Position numbers and translations under genes: made by a program | Source: Candidatus Dojkabacteria bacterium | GTDB taxonomy: Bacteria; Patescibacteriota; Dojkabacteria; B142; OLB20 | Direction: 5' to 3' | DNA: 7,940 bases | Assembly: GCA_020429485.1 (NCBI GenBank) | Contig: JAGQLK010000049.1 | Coordinates: 1 to 7,940, forward strand | In this document: one piece after another, positions 1 through 5,924 of the stretch | Position numbering within the stretch: position 1 is the stretch's first letter | Layout: every line of letters begins with the position of its first letter | Notes under the pieces: model-generated | Database searches by the model: none | Told to the model about the DNA's origin: nothing | The model's input: only the letters and a program-made list of their open reading frames with translations

Positions 1-523
1 CTTCGTAAGTTCCTTTTCTTTGCTTTATCACTGGTGCCAGTAGCATTATTTTTACTTTTTCTAGCTTCAACTTTTTTGGTAGCTCTAAGATTGAGTCTAC
101 AATTTGCTGTACGCTCTGAGATTGAAGACGATTACCAGTTGTCGGGCTATGTGGATGCCCTGCTCTTGCAAATAATAACCTCATATAATCATAGATTTCA
201 GTGATGGTTCCAACTGTAGATCTAGGATTGTGTCCTGAAGTTTTTTGATCAATTGAGATAGCAGGTGATAAGCCTTCAATAGAATCTACATCTGCCTTCT
301 CCATCACACCGAGAAATTGTCTGGCATATGATGAAAGAGATTCTACATATTTTCTTTGACCTTCTGCATAAATAGTATCGAAAGCTAAAGATGACTTTCC
401 TGATCCAGACAAACCAGTTATTACAACTAACTCGTTTTTAGGGATCTCAATATCGATATTTTTGAGATTATGAGAACGAGCTCCTTTGACAATAATTTTG
501 TTTTCAGGTTGATTTTTTGACAT
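1..523 (-). CDS. uvrA: UvrA, excinuclease ABC subunit A (N-terminal part, runs off the window)
   Basis: UvrA is the damage-scanning ATPase of bacterial nucleotide excision repair; as a dimer it loads UvrB on damaged DNA in the cytoplasm. The 174 visible residues match the family closely and in order: the opening [10 protein letters not shown], Walker [10 protein letters not shown] at residues 37-45 (Lys43), [19 protein letters not shown] at 53-71, [11 protein letters not shown] at 83-93, [13 protein letters not shown] at 98-110, then LLFARAG at 116-122 and [12 protein letters not shown] near the edge. The ATG at 521-523 fits the usual UvrA start, with only a short extension before the conserved [10 protein letters not shown]. 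No Shine-Dalgarno motif precedes it. After FARAG, where many UvrA proteins have a CPxCG-like motif, this one has HSPTTG and no cysteine; some real UvrA proteins also deviate here. Most of the protein lies outside the window. The neighbour at 751 is transcribed divergently. Confidence 0.97.
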   Translation of the reverse strand, partial: MSKNQPENKIIVKGARSHNLKNIDIEIPKNELVVITGLSGSGKSSLAFDTIYAEGQRKYVESLSSYARQFLGVMEKADVDSIEGLSPAISIDQKTSGHNPRSTVGTITEIYDYMRLLFARAGHPHSPTTGNRLQSQSVQQIVDSILELPKKLKLEKVKIMLLAPVIKQRKGTYE

Positions 524-569
524 ATTGGTAATTAAGAAAAAAAGTTGCTTTTCAAGCATCAGAATGTTA

Positions 570-578
570 ATTATAGCA
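570..578 (-). promoter_or_regulatory. Probable uvrA promoter, extended -10
   Basis: On the minus strand the bases read TGCTATAAT, a perfect sigma70 -10 hexamer with the TGn extension. It would start transcription near 563 and leave a leader of about 40 nt before the uvrA ATG. No good -35 lies at the normal spacing (the best, TTGAAG at 601-596, is 20 bp away), which is compatible with an extended -10 promoter. One arm of an inverted repeat (589-600) lies just upstream. Prediction from sequence only. Confidence 0.6.
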
Positions 579-588
579 AAATAACAGG

Positions 589-661
589 ATTAATGCTTCA
601 ACCTAGTATGCAGACATTTACATATTACTTTAAAATAATTACCTTTTGCTGAAGCATTGAT
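589..661. repeat. Inverted repeat between the two divergent promoters
   Basis: Two 12-bp arms at 589-600 and 650-661 are inverted copies, 11 of 12 bases matching, with the 9-bp core AATGCTTCA / TGAAGCATT perfect. They are separated by 49 bp. One arm is next to the uvrA promoter and the other is 14 bp upstream of the -35 of the gene at 751. A looser copy (TCAAGCATC, 552-560) lies in the uvrA leader. The arms could be paired operator half-sites. They do not match the well-known LexA boxes (CTGT-N8-ACAG, or GAAC-N4-GTTC). Chance is possible in AT-rich DNA. Confidence 0.5.
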
Positions 662-674
662 TAGCCAGATTAAG

Positions 675-703
675 TTGATATTAGAATGTAATTATCCTAT
701 ACT
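675..703 (+). promoter_or_regulatory. Sigma70-type promoter for the gene at 751
   Basis: TTGATA (675-680) and TATACT (698-703) each match the sigma70 consensus at five of six bases and are exactly 17 bp apart. The start of transcription would fall near 710, giving a leader of about 40 nt. The leader contains no Shine-Dalgarno motif. A second, weaker -10 candidate (TAAAAT, 730-735) lies closer to the gene but lacks a good -35. Confidence 0.7.
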
Positions 704-750
704 TTTATTGTGGCCATCTTGGCTGTAAATAAAATATTACTGTCTACAAC

Positions 751-1998
751 ATGAGTGAATCTTCAGATGATAAGGTAACTCTTACTCAGAGAAAGGCTGC
801 TAGTTCAGGTAGTTCTCTGAAAAGAGTATCGGGATCAAGCAAATTAAAAAGAAGCAAAATTAAAGATCTTAAAGATATTTCAGGTAGTACTGGCTCCGCT
901 AGTAGAGTTGTTATTTGGGTAGTAATTGTTATTGCTCTTGCATCAGCTGCATATCTTGGGCTTAAGACCTATTTGAATTCTTCTGATGATGGAGGTGAAG
1001 ATTTGCCAACTGTTGAAACAACTAGTGCCCCAACTCCAACACCAGATCCTTATGCAGCTATACTATCTGATAGAGTTTTACCAGACGATACAGCAACCAG
1101 TTTACAACCTACAGAATCATTCACAACTGCAAAGAAATCTGTTGGAGATGGTACAAGTGATGAATTTTCTATTGATAAGCTTTACATTCAACAATACGCA
1201 TCGTTTACAAGACTCGAATTCACAGTAAGTACTGAAGGAGATAGTTTATTCCCTGACACTACTGCTGAATTAGTATCTGACAATAATCTTACTCAGATCC
1301 AGGTTACTTTAAGTAATATTTCTCAAGACCAAAGCGGACTAGACTTCGATGATACAGTTCCTATGACAGATTCAGTAATAGCTAGTGTTACTCATGTTCT
1401 AGTACCTGACATTCAAGAAATGTATAGCTTAGAATTATCAGAAGAAACAGGTTTTGTATTACATACTGTAGAAGGTGTGGCAGAAAATATGATAATCCTA
1501 GATGTATTGGAACCAGGATCAACTATAGAAGAGCCTGTAGATACTAGTGACGATACTCCTTCACCAACTCCTGTTGATACAGCTAATGATTCGGATCAAT
1601 CTAGTAGTACTGCTACAGAGTTCTCTACTGGAAGCCAGAGCCTAACAGGAACTGCTACAGGTAATACATCTAGAATTACAAAGTACAATTATTTTGATGG
1701 ACCTTCATTCTTCACTTACAGATTATTTGCAGATCCATTCCCAAGTGCATCTGCATCACTAACAGACAACAAATTAACAGTTGTCGTATCAAATGTTGCA
1801 AGTGATGGAATTGTAGGTAATGGAGGATCTGGAAGTACAGATTTCGCATCCAGTGGAGCAGTTAATGTAAATACGGTTGATATTTCAAATTCAAGTAATA
1901 AATCTACCTATGTGTTCGATCTTGATAGAGAAACAGAATATCGAATGTTCTTCGATTCTGCTGATGGAACACTAACCATAGAAATAAAGCATAATTAG
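751..1998 (+). CDS. Single-pass membrane protein with two duplicated beta-rich outer domains
   Basis: I do not recognise this 415-aa protein by name. Residues 1-51 are Ser/Lys-rich and positively charged, so probably cytoplasmic; 53-70 (VVIWVVIVIALASAAYLG) are a membrane segment and signal anchor; the rest should lie outside. A Thr/Pro linker (about 86-100, with TPTPDP) leads to a beta-rich domain at about 138-255. A second low-complexity Asp/Thr/Ser/Pro linker (256-308) leads to a related domain at 309-415. The two domains align with each other: FPDTTAELVSDNNL...VTLSNI matches FPSASASLTDNKL...VVVSNV, and both end in a hydrophobic strand (MIILDVLEP, TLTIEIKHN). The overall pattern recalls AMIN-type domains of envelope proteins, but that is a shape-level inference. 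There is no catalytic motif and no cysteine. It has its own promoter, no Shine-Dalgarno motif, and a TAG stop followed at once by a terminator hairpin. A wall- or surface-binding role is a guess. Confidence 0.88.
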   Translation: MSESSDDKVTLTQRKAASSGSSLKRVSGSSKLKRSKIKDLKDISGSTGSASRVVIWVVIVIALASAAYLGLKTYLNSSDDGGEDLPTVETTSAPTPTPDPYAAILSDRVLPDDTATSLQPTESFTTAKKSVGDGTSDEFSIDKLYIQQYASFTRLEFTVSTEGDSLFPDTTAELVSDNNLTQIQVTLSNISQDQSGLDFDDTVPMTDSVIASVTHVLVPDIQEMYSLELSEETGFVLHTVEGVAENMIILDVLEPGSTIEEPVDTSDDTPSPTPVDTANDSDQSSSTATEFSTGSQSLTGTATGNTSRITKYNYFDGPSFFTYRLFADPFPSASASLTDNKLTVVVSNVASDGIVGNGGSGSTDFASSGAVNVNTVDISNSSNKSTYVFDLDRETEYRMFFDSADGTLTIEIKHN

Positions 1999-2016
1999 TA
2001 AGTAAATTATACTTAG

Positions 2017-2047
2017 ATAAAAGCTCTGTGTTACACGGAGCTTTTAT
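2017..2047. terminator. Bidirectional intrinsic terminator between convergent genes
   Basis: AAAAGCTCTGTG (2019-2030) pairs with CACGGAGCTTTT (2034-2045) around a 3-nt TTA loop, with one G-T wobble, and two more A-T pairs extend the stem to 2017-2047. Each side ends in an A-run/T-run, so the hairpin can act as a terminator on both strands. It fills the 52-bp gap between the stop codons at 1998 and 2051, as expected for a terminator shared by the two convergent genes. Confidence 0.88.
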
Positions 2048-2050
2048 TAT

Positions 2051-2824
2051 TTATCCAAACATCTCGCTAGTATTTACTGTTCCAGTAATTATGTGGGGGT
2101 TATGAATATCGTCGGTCCCCATGACTAATGTATGATGCGGAATATCATAATGACGTTGTGCTTGTACTGCTATTGTCATAGCTTGTGCCTGAGTAGCTAC
2201 TTTATTTTCACAAGTAATTAATTCTGCGCCAATTCCAAACATACCTAGTAGATCTTGCCAGTATTCTCTTTTCTGTGGATATGCACTAAATAACTGTTGA
2301 CCTAATAATCTATTGATCATTAAGTAATTATTTTCGATACCAGCTGAAACAATAGACATTCTGCTTGCACCCCTGTGCTTCATTATCGTTTCTGCTAATG
2401 CATCAAGTCCTCCATATTGTTCTAACATTGTTTTATGAATTGCAGTGATTAATGGTGCACCGTCTGAGGCATCAGCACCTTCACTACCAATTAATATACC
2501 GTAACAATCACTAATATCAGGAATAACTGCACATCCATTAAGTATTGTAGTCATAGGGCTTCTCATAGAAACCAAGACTGGGTAGTCAGCCATACCATGT
2601 AGTACTTGAGATAATTGAGGAATTGCGGCATCTGTTACCAGTGCGTGTAGTCCATCAGCAATAGTTGCAGAAGGTGTTGCTACAGTACTAAATACTGCAG
2701 AGCTTCTCTGAACAGGTGTTTTCCCATTATTTACATATCTAGTTAGTCCTGCTTGCACATATAGCATTTCATCCATTAATCTATGCTGCTGAAGTGCTTC
2801 AGCTCTACCTGTTTGTTCTCCCAT
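2051..2824 (-). CDS. Uncharacterised protein, possible distant YfiH/laccase-domain relative
   Basis: A 257-aa soluble protein with no signal peptide or membrane segment; I do not recognise it with confidence. Its length and several motifs in order recall the YfiH family (Cu-oxidase_4, so-called polyphenol oxidases; members have purine nucleosidase or peptidoglycan-editing roles): ADGLHALVTDAAIPQL at 56-71 resembles the aDaLVT segment, ISDCYGILIG (104-113, Cys107) the ADCxPvLl segment, ITAIHK (126-131, His130) the AHaGW segment, SAGIENNY (160-167) the GPxIxxxxYEV segment, and YWQDLLGMFGIGAELITCEN (188-207) the C-terminal helix and cysteine. The first metal-binding His of the family (QxHG) is not visible; the expected place reads PVQRSSAV. 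ADYPVLVS (79-86) is an alternative match for the ADC segment, so the alignment is uncertain. If related, it is very diverged and may lack activity. The ATG at 2824 has only a weak purine stretch (GAGA) upstream. It ends against the shared terminator. Confidence 0.85.
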   Translation of the reverse strand: MGEQTGRAEALQQHRLMDEMLYVQAGLTRYVNNGKTPVQRSSAVFSTVATPSATIADGLHALVTDAAIPQLSQVLHGMADYPVLVSMRSPMTTILNGCAVIPDISDCYGILIGSEGADASDGAPLITAIHKTMLEQYGGLDALAETIMKHRGASRMSIVSAGIENNYLMINRLLGQQLFSAYPQKREYWQDLLGMFGIGAELITCENKVATQAQAMTIAVQAQRHYDIPHHTLVMGTDDIHNPHIITGTVNTSEMFG

Positions 2825-2852
2825 TGTTATTATCTCAAAAATATGAGTTGTG

Positions 2853-2861
2853 ATTATATCA
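2853..2861 (-). promoter_or_regulatory. Promoter for the gene ending at 2051, extended -10
   Basis: The minus strand reads TGATATAAT, a perfect -10 hexamer with the TGn extension. Transcription would start near 2846, about 20 nt before the ATG at 2824. No convincing -35 is seen at 16-18 bp. The site is also nearly palindromic (TGATTATATCA, 2851-2861). Confidence 0.55.
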
Positions 2862-2890
2862 TGAAACTATCACAAAGCTATACTATAGGG

Positions 2891-2919
2891 TGTTAAAAAT
2901 GGCTATATTATTGTATAAT
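2891..2919 (+). promoter_or_regulatory. Promoter for the gene at 2943
   Basis: A perfect -10 hexamer TATAAT lies at 2914-2919. The hexamer 17 bp upstream (TGTTAA, 2891-2896) is a poor -35. Transcription would start near 2926, leaving a leader of about 17 nt with no Shine-Dalgarno motif. It is divergent from the promoter at 2853-2861. Confidence 0.55.
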
Positions 2920-2942
2920 CCAGTGAATTTAAAATATATACA

Positions 2943-3809
2943 ATGGCAGAATTTTTATACGATATTATTATCAATGCAACGACTCAGGGTGAGGCGCCTG
3001 TTGAAAATACACCAACTAATGAATCAGCTCTACTAAGAACTTATGGAATAGGACACTTTTTAGCGCAGATGTCTGGTAAAACTTGGCATTCAGAAATTGC
3101 TAGAGAGGCATACCTTCTGGATACTACTATGGATGCATATATGGATATCGAACCACAAAGACCTAGGATAGTTGAGATTAATAAGAGGAGGACTCAAGGT
3201 CAGGTTGATATGGGACAAGAATCACTTGATGATAACTATAATGAAAATTTACTTGATAAACACTACGCTCTTGTAATCAGTGGTCCAGATGATATGACTC
3301 AGTCAGATCAACCGATCAAAGCAATGATTATGAATGATGAGGGTATGCTAGAAATAGTTGAAGACCTAAGATTTGCTGTAGAACAAGGTTTTACATCAGA
3401 CACTCACATGTACCTTACAGAGGAATATATGTATCTGAATGATGATGCTCTTGGTTTGTTAGCACAATTAACTAATACCCAGGGTGGCATGGCTCCCTTA
3501 GATAGATGGATGGAATTCAGAACAGCTACAGAATATGATAATAAATATGCAAAGGTGTTATTACCAGTTGCTGCAAGATTGTTACCTCTAGTGCCAATAG
3601 CAGCCAATATCTATTTCACTGCAAAAGGAGAAGCTAGCCCATTATGGTGTGTTGGATCTGTTCCATCAACTGCTTTCTTGTACTATTTCTGTACTTCTTT
3701 ATCGAATAATAGATATAAGGTTCCAGAAAAAAACAATAAGATTGCGGCTAATCATCAACGACTATTTGTAGAAGTAGATGATTTGCAGAGTGAACAATTG
3801 TCTTTCTAG
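2943..3809 (+). CDS. Hypothetical protein with C-terminal membrane hairpin
   Basis: I do not recognise this 288-aa protein. The first 200 residues look soluble and acidic, mixing helix and strand, with a strand-like segment KHYALVISGP at 106-115 and a helix-like acidic stretch at about 131-180 (EGMLEIVEDLRFAVEQ, EEYMYLNDDALGLLAQL). Two hydrophobic segments follow, about 203-226 (AKVLLPVAARLLPLVPIAANIYF) and 233-252 (PLWCVGSVPSTAFLYYF), joined by a short KGEAS turn, and then a 35-residue polar tail. That suggests a membrane hairpin with the N-terminal domain and the tail on the same side. No catalytic motif is evident. There is no signal peptide, so the large domain is probably cytoplasmic. 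The start follows a perfect TATAAT by 23 bp and has no Shine-Dalgarno motif. The TAG stop is only 3 bp from the stop of the convergent gene, and I see no terminator. Confidence 0.85.
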   Translation: MAEFLYDIIINATTQGEAPVENTPTNESALLRTYGIGHFLAQMSGKTWHSEIAREAYLLDTTMDAYMDIEPQRPRIVEINKRRTQGQVDMGQESLDDNYNENLLDKHYALVISGPDDMTQSDQPIKAMIMNDEGMLEIVEDLRFAVEQGFTSDTHMYLTEEYMYLNDDALGLLAQLTNTQGGMAPLDRWMEFRTATEYDNKYAKVLLPVAARLLPLVPIAANIYFTAKGEASPLWCVGSVPSTAFLYYFCTSLSNNRYKVPEKNNKIAANHQRLFVEVDDLQSEQLSF

Positions 3810-3812
3810 TGT

Positions 3813-4520
3813 TTACCAAGCCAATCTCTGTCGTTCTTCATAGAATAAGCCTGTTTCAGGTGCAGGATTTTCTGTAGCTAGCCAGATTGCAGTATCGGCA
3901 CCCTCCTCTATTGATTTCGTAGCGCCAGGTCCACCCATATCTGTCTTTACCCACCCAGGTGACATCGTATATACATTAATTCCATCATGTTTTAGTTCTT
4001 CAGCAAGAACTTTCGTCATGGCGTTGAGGGCTGTTTTAGAAACTCTATAAGCGAGATTACCTGATCCCATTGAAGTTAATGAGCCCATACCACTAGACAT
4101 GTTAATAATTCTAGAATCTGATCCATTTCTAATTAAATTTAGAAACTCTCTAGTAACTCTATATGCCCCATAGAGATTTACATTCATAGTTTCATGTAAT
4201 ATTTCATCCGTTAAGTTAGTGCTATCAAGGTCATCGTCTAAGACTATTCCTGCATTATTAACTAAAATATCTAGCTTTTGATATTTTTCAGCCACTATAG
4301 CTACTGCTTGTTTTATAGAATCAAGATTTGTTACATCAAGTTGAATGCAATCTACGATCATTCCATCAGTCTTTAATTCTTCTTGAGTACGTAGCCCCTT
4401 GTCTAGATCTCTAGAGGCGAGAATTACTTGAAATCCTTTACTAACAAGCCCTGCTACTATGCCTCGACCAATTCCTTTATTGGCACCTGTAACTAAAGCT
4501 ACTCGATCTAAGTTTTCCAT
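3813..4520 (-). CDS. Short-chain dehydrogenase/reductase (SDR), carbonyl-reductase-like
   Basis: A cytoplasmic NAD(P)(H)-dependent oxidoreductase of the classical SDR family; at 235 aa it has the usual single Rossmann domain length. Seen in order: the cofactor motif TGANKGIG (11-18), a beta-2 end with LASRD (34-38), LDVT (61-64), NNAG (88-91), the catalytic Asn in NVNLYG (Asn115), SSGMGS (142-147, catalytic Ser), YRVSK (Tyr158, Lys162) and PGWVKTDMG (188-196). Lys15 and Arg37 are the kind of basic residues that bind the NADPH phosphate, so NADPH is the likelier cofactor. The motifs TGANKGIG, SSGMGS, PGWVKTDM and the C-terminal GLFYEERQRLAW resemble the carbonyl reductase (CBR-like) branch; the real substrate cannot be read from sequence. 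The active site looks complete. The gene starts at an ATG 51 bp from the divergent neighbour's preferred start, has no Shine-Dalgarno motif, and ends 3 bp from the convergent gene. Confidence 0.95.
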   Translation of the reverse strand: MENLDRVALVTGANKGIGRGIVAGLVSKGFQVILASRDLDKGLRTQEELKTDGMIVDCIQLDVTNLDSIKQAVAIVAEKYQKLDILVNNAGIVLDDDLDSTNLTDEILHETMNVNLYGAYRVTREFLNLIRNGSDSRIINMSSGMGSLTSMGSGNLAYRVSKTALNAMTKVLAEELKHDGINVYTMSPGWVKTDMGGPGATKSIEEGADTAIWLATENPAPETGLFYEERQRLAW

Positions 4521-4545
4521 TGTGTGAATTTATCTATTATTAATT

Positions 4546-4551
4546 TATACT
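4546..4551 (+). promoter_or_regulatory. -10 element for the O-antigen-ligase-like gene
   Basis: TATACT matches the -10 consensus at five of six bases; the hexamer 17 bp upstream (TGTGAA, 4523-4528) is a weak -35. Transcription would start near 4558, downstream of the GTG at 4524 but upstream of the ATG at 4572, which is one reason to prefer the latter. On the opposite strand TATAAA (4549-4544) overlaps it and may be the -10 of the divergent SDR gene, so the two promoters would compete for the same few bases. Confidence 0.45.
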
Positions 4552-4571
4552 TAAGAATACCACAAATCTAT

Positions 4572-5924
4572 ATGAGAAAATTAAAGAAGATTAACCTTGA
4601 TGATGTAATTGTATACATCTATGGTATAGCAATTGTTTTAGGCTCTATTATTTATGATAAAACCTCATTACCTCTTGGTTGGGAGTTAGCTAAGGTTGAA
4701 TTCTGGCAGCTATTTTCACTGCTAGTTATTTTTTTATGGATTATTAGGACTAGTTATCAGTATATTCGTAATAAAACTAAACCTGAAACTCCAAGCAAGG
4801 CCATTGTGTTGCTGTTTATTGCATTTATCTTAGCATTAATATTTTCAGACAAATCATATATATTTATAAAGGCAAATGAAACCACAGCTTTGTACTCATG
4901 GATTATTAAGCTCTTTTCTAAAGAAGGGGGGATTGATGGACGAGTAGCTTTATGGGGCAACCAATTTAGATATTTTGGCTTGATTACAATAAGTTTAATA
5001 CTATCATCAGCGTTAATTTTAAAGTCGGCAATCAAACCAAAAAATTGGAAAAGTTTATTTTACTTTTTTTTATTAAGTAGTTTACTTCAGTCAATTTGGG
5101 CTATTTCGCAATTCCTTTCTCTTATTGGTGAGAAGGAGATGCTTAAAGAAGGTAAGTGGATCTATGGTGGGTATGGGCAAACAAACTTTTTAGTCGGTCA
5201 TTTGTTAGTAGGTTTAGTAGTGGGATATTATTTCTTGCATAGTAAAGAGAAAATTTATAACTATTTTGCTTATTCTGCAATTGTAATTATCACTCTTGCA
5301 TCTATTTTAACGCTCTCATATTTGGGTATATTTATGATTCTGCTCTGCAATGCATTCTTGATATTGCAGAGACTAAAGGATGTTGAATGGTTGAATACTA
5401 AGTTATCTATTATATTTCTAGCTTCAATAATATTTATTGTGCCTGCAATAAATATCGTTGGTGGGTTTAATCAGGATTTACTATTTCGTGCGTATATTTG
5501 GGCCGATATTTACGATTATTACCTAAAGCGACCATTCATTGAACGGAATATGATGTCCTTCATGGAAATGCTTTTTGGAAGTGGATTCGATAATCTGATT
5601 TTCTTACTATCTAGAAGTCAGCGTATCTTAAATCCCTTTATAGATAGAGCTCACAATATTGTCTTTGACTTGCTCTCAAGTGCTGGACTATTTGGATTAG
5701 TTACTTCTATGTATGTTTTGGCGACTGGATTAAAGCTTAATATTAATGAGAACAAAAATACTACTTATGCTGCCTTTGCTCTATTAATGCTATTCATCCG
5801 ATCATTAATACACACTAACTCTATTAGCAACATAGTTCATTTGTTAATCCTGTGTGCTATGGTTTATGCATTAAAAACCAAACCTACATCCCACAATAAT
5901 AAGAATGCTCAAAGGTATGCCTAA
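4572..5924 (+). CDS. O-antigen ligase/polymerase-like polytopic membrane protein
   Basis: This 450-aa protein has about ten to twelve hydrophobic segments (for example about 12-28, 43-58, 76-92, 133-150, 160-182, 204-222, 231-265, 277-295, 362-386, 419-435) and the hallmarks of the Wzy/WaaL family, which polymerises or transfers lipid-linked glycans on the outer face of the inner membrane. Typical elements are WGNQFRYFG (128-136), FRAYIWADIYDYYLKRPF (305-322) before a large loop with FGSGFD (335-340), and DRAHNIVFDLLSSAGLFGLV (358-377), which holds the conserved HN (His361). Whether it is a ligase, a polymerase or a protein glycosyltransferase cannot be told. An in-frame GTG at 4524 would add 16 residues, but it lies only 3 bp from the SDR start and upstream of the likely transcription start, so the ATG at 4572 is preferred. 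The 3' end overlaps the convergent gene by 41 bp. No glycosyltransferase genes sit next to it. Confidence 0.85.
   Translation: MRKLKKINLDDVIVYIYGIAIVLGSIIYDKTSLPLGWELAKVEFWQLFSLLVIFLWIIRTSYQYIRNKTKPETPSKAIVLLFIAFILALIFSDKSYIFIKANETTALYSWIIKLFSKEGGIDGRVALWGNQFRYFGLITISLILSSALILKSAIKPKNWKSLFYFFLLSSLLQSIWAISQFLSLIGEKEMLKEGKWIYGGYGQTNFLVGHLLVGLVVGYYFLHSKEKIYNYFAYSAIVIITLASILTLSYLGIFMILLCNAFLILQRLKDVEWLNTKLSIIFLASIIFIVPAINIVGGFNQDLLFRAYIWADIYDYYLKRPFIERNMMSFMEMLFGSGFDNLIFLLSRSQRILNPFIDRAHNIVFDLLSSAGLFGLVTSMYVLATGLKLNINENKNTTYAAFALLMLFIRSLIHTNSISNIVHLLILCAMVYALKTKPTSHNNKNAQRYA

Noticed and set aside
589..661. The inverted repeat considered as terminal repeats of a small mobile element
   Set aside because: The enclosed segment is only 49 bp, and I see no flanking target-site duplication or second copy in the window.
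524..750. LexA/SOS box upstream of uvrA
   Set aside because: Neither the CTGT-N8-ACAG nor the GAAC-N4-GTTC form is present on either strand.
986..1228. 80-codon plus-strand open frame inside the gene at 751
   Set aside because: Gln/Leu-rich shadow frame entirely within a well-supported gene, with no promoter or start context of its own.
3404..3607. 67-codon minus-strand open frame inside the gene at 2943
   Set aside because: Antisense shadow of an intact gene; no recognisable protein features and no promoter.
4757..5035. 92-codon minus-strand open frame inside the ligase-like gene
   Set aside because: Antisense shadow of a membrane-protein frame; its composition mirrors the host gene.
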